IMG/VR virus record: IMGVR_UViG_3300021142_000047
Coordinates: 1 to 48,559 of that record
Length of the DNA: 48,559 bases
Direction: 5' to 3' (one strand)
Origin: a virus
How positions within the stretch are numbered: position 1 is the stretch's first letter; every line of letters starts with the position of its first letter. The notes beneath the pieces were generated by a model. It ran no database searches, had not been told where the DNA came from, and was given only the letters and a program-made list of their open reading frames with translations. This document shows, in pieces, positions 42,101 through 48,559 of this stretch. The position numbers and the translations under genes are program-made.

Positions 42101-43019
42101 TGTTGATACATTTAATGGTGGTCTTGAGCCTCACATGGGACCAAAACAATATTTGAGTCGTTTAGCTATGAATCGTCAACAATGTATGGCAATTTTAAAT
42201 GCTCCATCTGTTGCTGAATTCTTAGCAAGTACAGATCCAAGATTTACTGATCTTCCTGATGCTGCTGCAGGTAACCCAAAACCTGTATTAAACACTGATT
42301 ATATTGCTACAGGAGGTAACCTAACATTAGGCCCAAGTTTTACTTGGAGTTTACCTGATGAAGAAAACGGTGCTAAGTTTATTGGCGTATTCACACCTAA
42401 TATTATTATTCGTGAAGATGGCAAAAATAAATCTATCCCACCTGCAGCTGATGTATCAAATAACTTTATACGTAAGTTTGTAATTGGGGAACCTTACTCA
42501 ATTGTAGCTGGTCCTCGTCGTGGTGTAATCGCAAATCCAAAGTTTGTGAAAATGGAATATGATTATTTGTTATCTGATCGTGAAAACCTAGAACCATTTG
42601 GGCTTAACCCAATCGTTGTTGTTCGTAACGTTGGTCCAATGATCTTTGCTAACCAAACTGCATATCAAAGAACTATATCAGCATTTAATAACTTACATGT
42701 TCGTGACTTGTTAATTACAATTGAAGAAGGTGTTATTGAAATTTTACAAAATTACTTGTTTGAATTTAATGATGCTTCTACAAGATTGGAAATTCGTACT
42801 ACTGTTGAAACATATCTTGACGTAGTTCGTACAGCTGGCGGTCTAAATGCATACGAAGTTATTATGGATGAAACTAATAACACACCTGATTTAATCGACC
42901 AAAACTTTGGAATCCTAGATATCGGTATTGAACCAACAAGAGGTTTACAAAAATTTGTTAACCGAATTACAGTATTAAAAACAGGAGCTATTGCAGCTGG
43001 TGGATTTAACGTTGCTTAA
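39186..43019 (+). CDS. 18: Tail sheath protein (T4 gp18), unusually long
   Basis: 1277 aa, about twice T4 gp18 (659 aa). The N-terminal part has the sheath start pattern (VRLVVGFSRVGPFNAPVFLT, KIFGTIDTKLEARGSYFHRA) and the C-terminal 350 residues hold the conserved sheath core (DTFNGGLEPHMGPKQYLSRL, FAYQRT-like ANQTAYQRTISAFNNLHVRD, LLITIEEGVIEILQNYLFEF). The long middle is Thr/Ala/Val-rich and repetitive in style, probably extra surface domains. The sheath contracts to drive the tube through the envelope. The tube gene follows. Confidence 0.9.
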   Translation: MATITLDLNRFKASGIYTIEFDASQQIVVSTQTVRLVVGFSRVGPFNAPVFLTDIRQSRKIFGTIDTKLEARGSYFHRAIETCLSAGPIFALNLLALNNVPVTEGGDAVDYRSFALAANEDNGNLSRALYASFYNKERFWFPDTSYLQATVDSKPANAGRLFNIVNLGQQVNSVIIRKSVNATQYNLPADEYYDTDTLPEYVYGKDYMSDYFVDVYVVKGDWSNYTVLAKDPIYSKYFDLRGIIVSQLENFLSLDGVTMLGAFTGCVIPSFIDNNGVNQSIDVIVNNNVSTTGLFLNLNEDALMNYDNSNYQVDMIGNTLISTTKDTIDFLSYNTPIKNVLDYTSYDVLSDQEVTQNFLTTGSNISTPPYVKSYPYGGTSGKFGNILVLPMPRPDDITFTVAQWTNLADTLTTNTLIKTFGSLTVFNSQTPNDYLKVENVTNTGTELLVQLSSPLHVNSNYESSMGNPEDNYIDTSVAALVPSTANTIVVNNFANLTPVSGDIILVEAPGYTNYFQVNTVSVATVTTITVATTGLSTGSPFYADQWCTTGFAADEFAAFQQPTALKVTLLSKGIASASHIWPNLKVGSVDAISYINAPAVALNNVQGLGQTALAAVENEVVMYNETTSSPILGTFYIVDSLVPGVDLNYAGGSNATYNNVRVIDSFGNNPFVSESVTDVIRVTLPSGQIFRGLVATITVGAVGPTTYTLNQTDIAQYAYVEAYPGAKISQNIKGSLFINGDRVKYGIGSSQYNYIHVDANWGTTVDMYSKVAYGLVGSRLRQYTDTQLLTPATASFAGTNNTFIDDVAQINTAPGLNDIEVYSSLAKNIEDNVAIEGTLYGGGKNFKLSAANASQIEVGDFIVNNDPNNPHLVRVTTKVKKLDPASGVAFYEYTILETPAVTTLDGINYVTRFTPIQKFGDRFQFTVLSGFKITEFHLPGSPAQLEKILSVLETTNIGTTLESKDIIQYRYIVDTFNGGLEPHMGPKQYLSRLAMNRQQCMAILNAPSVAEFLASTDPRFTDLPDAAAGNPKPVLNTDYIATGGNLTLGPSFTWSLPDEENGAKFIGVFTPNIIIREDGKNKSIPPAADVSNNFIRKFVIGEPYSIVAGPRRGVIANPKFVKMEYDYLLSDRENLEPFGLNPIVVVRNVGPMIFANQTAYQRTISAFNNLHVRDLLITIEEGVIEILQNYLFEFNDASTRLEIRTTVETYLDVVRTAGGLNAYEVIMDETNNTPDLIDQNFGILDIGIEPTRGLQKFVNRITVLKTGAIAAGGFNVA

Positions 43020-43026
43020 TAGAAGA

Positions 43027-43034
43027 TATATAAA
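43027..43034 (+). promoter_or_regulatory. TATATAAA element before tail tube
   Basis: TATATAAA 23 bases before the tube ATG. Confidence 0.4.
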
Positions 43035-43057
43035 AAAGAAAATAAACTAAAAATACA

Positions 43058-43615
43058 ATGGCAGGATTACCACATTATAGAAATTCAAAGGCTGCAATGG
43101 GACAGTTCGAACCTGTTTTTAATTCACAGTTCGAGATTACTATTCAACCACCAGCTGGTGTAACAGACTGGAGCTTATCAATGGAAAATGTTCTTAAAGT
43201 AGGCGGGGTTGATGTTAATAAATTACCAGCAGTAGTTGAACAAAAATATAAAAACGCTACTCGTTCATTTGCAGGAGGTGCAGCTGAAAGTACAGTTGTA
43301 GATGTTACAGTTGACTTTGAGGTTAACTTAAATGACTCAAACAGTATGTATGTATATAAAGCATTACGTAAGTGGTGTGATTTAATATATGATCCATTAA
43401 CAGGTCGTATGGGATTAAAAAGTTCATACACAGGTGGGCCTATGATAATCAACTATTTTAACAAAAATGGTGATATCTTCAGACAGGTTAAATTTCCTGT
43501 TTGTTTCCCAACAACTCCAATACCAGCAATTGAGTCTGACTTTACAAGTCCTGATATTTACAAAATTGAAGGCTTTACATTCAGATGTGATTACTGGGAA
43601 GAAACTATCTTATAA
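43058..43615 (+). CDS. 19: Tail tube protein (T4 gp19)
   Basis: 185 aa (T4 gp19 is 163). The tube subunit stacks as hexamers inside the sheath. Typical segments are FEPVFNSQFEITIQPP near the N-terminus, YKNATRSFAGGAAEST, VDVTVDFEVNLNDSNSMYVY and the C-terminal YKIEGFTFRCDYWEE. It directly follows the sheath gene as in T4 and ends at a strong terminator. Confidence 0.92.
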   Translation: MAGLPHYRNSKAAMGQFEPVFNSQFEITIQPPAGVTDWSLSMENVLKVGGVDVNKLPAVVEQKYKNATRSFAGGAAESTVVDVTVDFEVNLNDSNSMYVYKALRKWCDLIYDPLTGRMGLKSSYTGGPMIINYFNKNGDIFRQVKFPVCFPTTPIPAIESDFTSPDIYKIEGFTFRCDYWEETIL

Positions 43616-43643
43616 TAAGTATAGTTGGTTATATCAAAATAGA

Positions 43644-43670
43644 AAGGATTGCTTAGGCAATCCTTTTTTT
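43644..43670 (+). terminator. Rho-independent terminator
   Basis: AAGGATTGC, loop TTAG, GCAATCCTT, continuing into T. The same TTAG loop and GC step occur in the terminator at 5293. Confidence 0.9.
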
Positions 43671-43700
43671 AGTAAATAAGCAGTTTAATTCATAGGATGA

Positions 43701-43708
43701 TATATAAC
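43701..43708 (+). promoter_or_regulatory. TATATAAC element before the gp26-like gene
   Basis: TATATAAC 24 bases before the ATG at 43733, just after the tube terminator. Confidence 0.35.
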
Positions 43709-43732
43709 ATATAACCAATAAAAACATATTAT

Positions 43733-44701
43733 ATGCAAGAAGAAAATTCAGAAGACTTCAAAGACAAGTTAGAACAAGAAGCTCGTCTTTATGCTGAGAC
43801 TGAAGAAAATTCAGTAGAAGAAGTAAAACAGCCACAAATCACATCATTAGGAAAAGCTGAAAAATTCCAAACTTACGATGATGAGCCACTTGCTATGGAA
43901 ATTGGGTGGAAAAACGTGCCTGTAGAAAATTTGCCATCGCAAGGTTTATTTTACGAGATTGGCACACAAGTAGCTATTCGTGCTGCAAGTGTTGCAGAAA
44001 TTCGTCATTGGTCAACAATTGATGAAAACGATTTACTTGGAGTAGATGATATGCTAAACTTTATCATTGAAAAATGTTGTCGTATTAAAGTGCCTGGTAA
44101 ACCTGGTACTTATAAAGATCTTAAAGAGATCGATCGTTTTTACTTGATTTTTGCTATTCGTGATTTTACTTTCAAAAATGGTGAAAACAAGATGTACGTT
44201 AACGCTGCTGATGAAGAAGGCGTGGAAGAAAAAGTTGAGGTAACCAAAGATATTATCGATTACTTTAATCCTGATGAGAAACTAATGAATTACTTTGATA
44301 GAGATAAACGTTGTTTTGATATCCGAATGAAAAATGGTGAAAATTTTCAAATATATTTTCCATCACTTGGTATCATGATGTTTATTAAAAACTTTGTTAA
44401 AACAAAACAACAACAAGGACAAAATTTTGATAAAGCTTTTATTAAATATGCACCATTCTTATTTCCAGATTGGAAAGGCTTAAATCAAACGTCGTACGAT
44501 AAAGCTGTACAGGAATCATATACATGGTCTTTGCAAAAAATATCTGTACTTGACAAAATTGTTGAAATGCTATCTGCATCTGTAAATCCTCAAATTAGAT
44601 ACGTAACTTCTGCTGGTGGAGAGGCAGTTGCTCCGCTTAACTTTCGCGGAGGGATCAAGTCCCTTTTCCTTATTTCAGATATCTTTGGAGAGTTGGTTTG
44701 A
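43733..44701 (+). CDS. 26: gp26-like baseplate hub/tail assembly chaperone
   Basis: 322 aa. VENLPSQGLFYEIGTQVAIR followed by a helical stretch and DLKEIDRFYLIFAIRDFTF matches the T4 baseplate-hub family (LPSKG..Y ... DR..LL..IR). Its place between tube and tape measure is where tail chaperones with a recoded long form are found in many phages. The zero frame ends GELV-stop, while the +1 frame continues for 86 codons, so a fusion product is likely. In T4, gp26 helps assemble the hub; whether this one is a chaperone for the tape measure is inference. Confidence 0.7.
   Translation: MQEENSEDFKDKLEQEARLYAETEENSVEEVKQPQITSLGKAEKFQTYDDEPLAMEIGWKNVPVENLPSQGLFYEIGTQVAIRAASVAEIRHWSTIDENDLLGVDDMLNFIIEKCCRIKVPGKPGTYKDLKEIDRFYLIFAIRDFTFKNGENKMYVNAADEEGVEEKVEVTKDIIDYFNPDEKLMNYFDRDKRCFDIRMKNGENFQIYFPSLGIMMFIKNFVKTKQQQGQNFDKAFIKYAPFLFPDWKGLNQTSYDKAVQESYTWSLQKISVLDKIVEMLSASVNPQIRYVTSAGGEAVAPLNFRGGIKSLFLISDIFGELV
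44687..44701 (+). promoter_or_regulatory. Candidate +1 frameshift site like prfB
   Basis: GGA GAG TTG GTT TGA: a Shine-Dalgarno-like GGAGAG, a three-base spacer, a slippery GTT T and a UGA stop. E. coli prfB has AGGGGG, three bases, CTT TGA. A +1 slip puts the ribosome on GAG GTT GAA and into the open 44700-44957 frame. Confidence 0.5.
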
Positions 44702-44957
44702 GGTTGAATTTCTCCTTCTTAAAATACTTAGGCTACAACCTGATATTTTAGATAAGATGGAATTTTATCGAGCTGAAATTCTAATGGAAAACCTGAAAGC
44801 ATGGAACGAAAAAGAACAAGAACATCGTAAGAAAGAAGAGAAAGAACAGAATAGTCAAAGTGGTGGCTTTGATTCTTCTTCAATATCAAGACAAGCTGGC
44901 AGCATGATGAAAAATGCTGGATCTATGGTGCCTAAAATGGGTAGCTTTAAATTATAA
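44700..44957 (+). CDS. +1 frame extension of the tail chaperone
   Basis: 85 codons in the +1 frame of the 43733 gene: EVEFLLLKILRLQPDILDKM, then a helix (FYRAEILMENLKAWNEKEQE) and a Ser/Gly/Met-rich tail ending KMGSFKL. The frame is also open upstream to at least 44616. There is no A-rich leader before its internal ATG at 44757, which would give 66 aa. The conserved-looking helix before that ATG argues for frameshifting or another start. The pattern (chaperone, overlapping second frame, tape measure) mirrors G/GT of lambda. Confidence 0.6.
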   Translation, partial: EVEFLLLKILRLQPDILDKMEFYRAEILMENLKAWNEKEQEHRKKEEKEQNSQSGGFDSSSISRQAGSMMKNAGSMVPKMGSFKL

Positions 44958-44978
44958 TCACATTTCACAAATCGTAAG

Positions 44979-44998
44979 CCCTTTGGATATCCAAAGGG
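44979..44998 (+). repeat. Perfect 20-base palindrome
   Basis: CCCTTTGGATATCCAAAGGG is its own complement and forms an 8-bp stem with loop ATAT. No T-run follows, so it is not a standard terminator; it lies 36 bases before the tape-measure ATG and may be a processing or protein-binding site. Confidence 0.6.
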
Positions 44999-45034
44999 TA
45001 TTATGATATATACCTAAAATATTCCACATTTTAA

Positions 45035-48000
45035 ATGTCACAAGGATCACAACAAGTTGTTTCTAAACTTAATGAATTACTAACTGTCAATAGACTGATG
45101 GAACAGCATCTTGCTAAAGGTGCTAAAGGTGGTAAGAATGAAGAAAAAGGTGAAGGGGCAAAAAAAAGTTCTACAAAAAAAGAAGATATTGATGCTATGG
45201 CATCTCTATCAACTTCTATGGCTACTTTGGTAACTGCACTTAAAGATTCTAAAAAAATAGATCCTAAGAAAGGCGAAGCCCTGGGAGAGTTTGTGTTAAA
45301 CTTTACTAACAAAATAAAGACAGTTATAAAACAACTTGATAAAGATAAACTAAAAGAATTTACTAACATTATTGATGTCATGCAAAAAGGCGTGGCAGGA
45401 TTCATATTTAAAATGGCAGCAGTCGCCATTTTAACACCTGTTGCTATGATTGGAGCTGCTGGATTTGGAGTAATGGTTCTTATACTAATGAATATCTTCT
45501 CTAAAGCTGCAAAAGTTAATAAAGATACTATAAATGGGATTGCTTCAATAGTTAATATGTCAAAAGGAATGGCAATATTAGTTCTTGTTTTAGTATCAAT
45601 GGCTCTTACAGCACCATTAATAGCAAAAGGCTTCTTGGTATTTTCATTAGTTGTTATTGGAATATCTGGTTTATTAAGAATTGTTGATATTATTGCTGCA
45701 GGTGGATTAAACCCTATAAGTAAAGGACCTCTTGGATCTTTAATGAGACTTGCTAAAGGTATGGCATTATTTACATTAACACTTGTAGGAATGGCTCTTG
45801 TAGCGCCTGTAGTCGCAATGGGTTTCTTAGTATTTTCATTAGTTATTTTAGGAATTGCTTTAGTATTAAGGGTCGTTGATTTTATAGCAGGAGGCGGATT
45901 TAATCCTTTAAGTAAAGGACCTCTTGGGTCTTTAGCTAAATTAGGGTTTGGACTTGCCGCGTTTGCTTTAACACTGGTACTTATAACATTTGTTAAAGAA
46001 CAATTTATTGTAGGAGCATTAATGATCATGCTAGCAATTACTGCATTCGGAACAGTAATTTGGGGATTGTCTAAAATCTTAAATAAAGGTGGAATACCGA
46101 GCTTGTCATTAAAAGATAAAGGCCCTCTGCCTGATTTATTGAAAATGACAAAAGCGCTTTTCATATTTGCATTAACTGCTGTAGCTGTTGGCTTCTTTAT
46201 TGATGCATTTTCTAAAGGTGCTCTTGGATTATTATTTGCTCTTGGTGCGTTTGCTCTTGTAATGATACCATATCAAAACCCTCGTATGAGATTTGCTGGT
46301 AAGAACTTAATGTCGCTTTCTTTAGGCATTAGTGTATTTGCTATTGCTATTGGCGCATTTTCTTGGATGGCAGAAAAAACAAATCTAACATGGAATAAAT
46401 TAGCAATGTTAGGTGCAGCTATTACAGGTGCTGCTCTAGTTGGTTATGTTTTAGGAACTGCTAATGCTGCAGTAGCAACAGCAATAGGTTCTAAAAATTT
46501 ATTACTTATATCTTACGCCTTTGGAGTATTTGCTGGTGCATTAGGTGCATATGCATTAATGGCAGAAAAGGCAAATTTAACCTGGGGTAAATTAGCGATG
46601 TTAGGTGCAGCTATAGGTACAGCTGCATTAGTTGGGACACTATTAGGTATTCCAGCTGTTGCTCCTTGGGTAGCAATTGGTGCGCCTCTTTTAATGACAG
46701 TAGGATTTGCTTTTGCGGTGTTTGCTGGAGCAATGGCTGTATTTGCACTTGCTGCTAAGGATTTGTCTTGGAAAACATTAGGTATGTTATCTGCTTCTAT
46801 TGCAACAGTTGCTTTAGTAGGAACTCTTTTAGGTACACCTTGGGCTGCTCCATTTGTATTTACAGGTGCTCTTGCATTAGGTGCTTTGAGCGTAGCTCTT
46901 TTACCATTTGCGCATGCACTTAACATATTCTCTAAAACAAAATGGACTAAAAAGCAATCACAATCTTTATCATATGCTATTGAAAGTATAGCAGGTGCTT
47001 TTGCTAAGTTGGCAAAAGGAGGTAATTGGGGATACACAATGTTAGGTATCTTTGGTATGCGTGATGTTGGAAATACTTTAATCAGTTTAGCTGGTGGTAT
47101 TCAAGCAATGGCAAACATGACATTTACTGAATATGAATGGGATGAAGCAACAAAGAAATTACAGCCAAAGAAAAAAGTTAAACTTACAAGAGAAGACGTT
47201 AAAGCTGCCGCTGATAACGCTGCATATACGATAGGTGCTTTAACTTTGCCATTAGCAACATTCGGCCAAATGTTTTCAGGATTAGCCATTATAGGACATA
47301 ATCCTTATGCTAAAATGGGTCTTACTTCTAACGGAATTAAACAAGGTATCAGTTCTTTATCTTCTTTAGGTACAGGACTTTCTAAATTAGCAGGTGGTGT
47401 TAGTGATTGGGCAAGCATGTCTTATTGGGAATACGGATTAGTTTATAATCCTAAAACTAAAATGAATGAACTTAAACCAATTAAAAAGTCTAAGATAACG
47501 CCTGGAGATATTTCAAATGCAACTACAAATATTTCTAATGTTTTATCTGCAATGATGAAACCTATTGCAGGTTTAGGTGCTTTAATGACAGGAGGGCAAG
47601 CAGCAGGTCTTTTAGTAGGCGGAATTACTAATTTATTCAGCGGTGGAAAAAACCCAGTTCAAGATGGTATTAAATCTTTATCTTCTATAGGCACAGGTAT
47701 TGGCAAATTAGCAAGTGGTGTTAGTGATTGGGCAAAAATGTCATATTGGGAATGGGGTTTAGTTTATAATCCTAAAACTAAACAAAATGAGTTAAAGAAA
47801 ATTGCTCAAAAGAAAATTACTCCTGCTGATATAAAAACTGCATCAGAAAACATTGAACTTGTTTTATTTGCAATGATGAAACCTATTGCAGGTTTAGGCG
47901 CTTTAATGACAGGAGGACAAGCAGCAGGTCTTTTAACAGGTGGGATACTTAACTTTTTTTCAGGTGGAAAAAACCCAGTTCAAGATGGTATTAATGCAAT

Positions 48001-48559
48001 TGGAACTATAGGTAAAGGTATTTCTAATTTAGCAACAGGTATTCATGGTTTTGCTAAAATGGAAATAATTGAACAAATAATTCAAAAAGACCCAAAAACA
48101 GGTCTTAATGTTTTAGTTCCTGGCAAAGTTACAAAGTTGTCTAAAGATATGATTGATACTGCAGCTGAAAACATTGCTCAAATTTTAATTGCTGGTGTTA
48201 AAGGAATTGCAAAATTTGCATATCATATTAAACTTCACGGGGGAGAAGAACAGTTTAATGAATCAATTAAAACTGCAGGAAATCTTTCAAACCAAATGTC
48301 TAATGTTTATAAAAAGATAAGTGAGGCATTTAGCGATACTGGAAAAATAAAAAAGACAACAGATAATTGGAGTTTATTCTTTGAAAAAATATTCAAGCCT
48401 TTTGATGCAGATGCTATTGGAAGATTTACACAGTTTGGCAAATTGTTTGGTAATCATATCTATAAAATTGCTGCTTTAACTAAAAAGTATTATGGAATGG
48501 ACTTTGCTCTTAAGCCACAATTACTTTGGAAATATAAATCATTTACCGAAACTACAGAA
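45035..48559 (+). CDS. Tape measure protein, N-terminal 1175 aa (cut by window edge)
   Basis: Open from ATG 45035 to the end of the window. After a charged coiled-coil start (MSQGSQQVVSKLNELLTVNR) come long hydrophobic Gly/Ala/Leu segments, typical of tape measures that span the tail lumen and may enter the host membrane. Three kinds of internal repeats are seen: NPISKGPLGSL/NPLSKGPLGSL blocks near residues 225 and 290, three AMLGAA/GMLSAS blocks near 460-590, and three tandem 107-aa units (321 bases) starting at about 47345, 47666 and 47987. Its place after tube and chaperone genes supports the call. Long opposite-strand ORFs within it are shadows. Confidence 0.85.
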   Translation, partial: MSQGSQQVVSKLNELLTVNRLMEQHLAKGAKGGKNEEKGEGAKKSSTKKEDIDAMASLSTSMATLVTALKDSKKIDPKKGEALGEFVLNFTNKIKTVIKQLDKDKLKEFTNIIDVMQKGVAGFIFKMAAVAILTPVAMIGAAGFGVMVLILMNIFSKAAKVNKDTINGIASIVNMSKGMAILVLVLVSMALTAPLIAKGFLVFSLVVIGISGLLRIVDIIAAGGLNPISKGPLGSLMRLAKGMALFTLTLVGMALVAPVVAMGFLVFSLVILGIALVLRVVDFIAGGGFNPLSKGPLGSLAKLGFGLAAFALTLVLITFVKEQFIVGALMIMLAITAFGTVIWGLSKILNKGGIPSLSLKDKGPLPDLLKMTKALFIFALTAVAVGFFIDAFSKGALGLLFALGAFALVMIPYQNPRMRFAGKNLMSLSLGISVFAIAIGAFSWMAEKTNLTWNKLAMLGAAITGAALVGYVLGTANAAVATAIGSKNLLLISYAFGVFAGALGAYALMAEKANLTWGKLAMLGAAIGTAALVGTLLGIPAVAPWVAIGAPLLMTVGFAFAVFAGAMAVFALAAKDLSWKTLGMLSASIATVALVGTLLGTPWAAPFVFTGALALGALSVALLPFAHALNIFSKTKWTKKQSQSLSYAIESIAGAFAKLAKGGNWGYTMLGIFGMRDVGNTLISLAGGIQAMANMTFTEYEWDEATKKLQPKKKVKLTREDVKAAADNAAYTIGALTLPLATFGQMFSGLAIIGHNPYAKMGLTSNGIKQGISSLSSLGTGLSKLAGGVSDWASMSYWEYGLVYNPKTKMNELKPIKKSKITPGDISNATTNISNVLSAMMKPIAGLGALMTGGQAAGLLVGGITNLFSGGKNPVQDGIKSLSSIGTGIGKLASGVSDWAKMSYWEWGLVYNPKTKQNELKKIAQKKITPADIKTASENIELVLFAMMKPIAGLGALMTGGQAAGLLTGGILNFFSGGKNPVQDGINAIGTIGKGISNLATGIHGFAKMEIIEQIIQKDPKTGLNVLVPGKVTKLSKDMIDTAAENIAQILIAGVKGIAKFAYHIKLHGGEEQFNESIKTAGNLSNQMSNVYKKISEAFSDTGKIKKTTDNWSLFFEKIFKPFDADAIGRFTQFGKLFGNHIYKIAALTKKYYGMDFALKPQLLWKYKSFTETTE

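Noticed and set aside
45007-45014. TATATACC before the tape-measure gene as another late promoter
   Set aside because: It lacks the final AAA/AAT shared by the other elements, so I did not list it.
45031-47289. Long minus-strand ORFs (377, 174 and 62 codons) at 45031-46164, 46513-47037 and 47101-47289
   Set aside because: They lie inside the plus-strand tape-measure frame, are rich in Asn/Ala/Pro/Ile as expected from reversing Gly/Ala/Leu codons, and have no leader or family.
1-48559. tRNA genes or a CRISPR array
   Set aside because: No cloverleaf-like gap sequence and no spaced direct repeats; nearly all gaps over 50 bases are explained by promoters, terminators or hairpins.

Overview
This window is a piece of the genome of a large, strongly AT-rich, T4-like (straight-tailed, contractile) bacteriophage. 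I recognise the T4 replication and recombination core (gp39 and gp52 topoisomerase, gp45 clamp, gp44 and probable gp62 clamp loader, the C-terminal half of gp43 polymerase, UvsX, gp41 helicase, gp46/gp47, RNase H), the late sigma factor gp55, and the morphogenesis core (gp4, gp14-like, gp15, gp16, gp17, gp18, gp19, gp20, a gp26-like protein and the tape measure). Start codons are preceded by A-rich leaders such as ATAAAATAAAA rather than Shine-Dalgarno sites. That is the habit of Bacteroidota, so I infer, without proof, a flavobacterium-like host. No tRNA, rRNA or CRISPR array is visible.

Layout: 1-5.3 kb holds the end of an NAD-dependent DNA ligase, a scar made of a topoisomerase start and a homing-endonuclease remnant, gp39, and four small genes including an ATP-grasp enzyme. 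A free-standing PD-(D/E)XK homing endonuclease lies on the minus strand at 5.3-6.2 kb. gp52, the clamp, a GIY-YIG remnant, polymerase half 43B, uvsX, gp41, gp47 and gp46 follow to 18.7 kb. From 18.7 to 25.6 kb come gp15, a large protein with a probable -1 frameshift extension, gp55, gp4 and the portal. From 25.7 to 33.4 kb is an accessory zone (RlpA-like barrel, 2H phosphoesterase, 2OG oxygenase, KTSC and SEC-C proteins) containing gp44, RNase H and probable gp62. From 33.4 kb to the end are neck, terminase, sheath, tube, tail-chaperone and tape-measure genes.

The most unusual system is a set of fractured genes held together by split inteins. UvsX is encoded in three separate ORFs: N-extein plus a very short 28-aa intein N-half; C-half of intein 1, middle extein and N-half of intein 2; C-half of intein 2 plus C-extein. 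Two orthogonal trans-splicing reactions would rebuild a recombinase of about 416 aa. The large terminase gp17 is split the same way inside its Walker A motif by an atypical split intein and would be rebuilt as about 617 aa. Each break contains a homing-endonuclease gene or its stub. The uvsX intein-1 break keeps an apparently complete Vsr-like nuclease. The other two, and the GIY-YIG stub before the broken polymerase gene, are truncated, and their stop codons overlap the ATG of the downstream gene half as ATGA. Several inserts begin in RNA hairpins, two of which carry a TATAAAATAAAA promoter-like sequence in the loop, recalling T4 control of I-TevI.

A second theme is expression control. A TATATAAA/T element stands before most transcription units and may be the gp55 late promoter. 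Two recoding sites are likely: A AAA AAG (-1) at 21.9 kb and a prfB-like GTT TGA (+1) at 44.7 kb.
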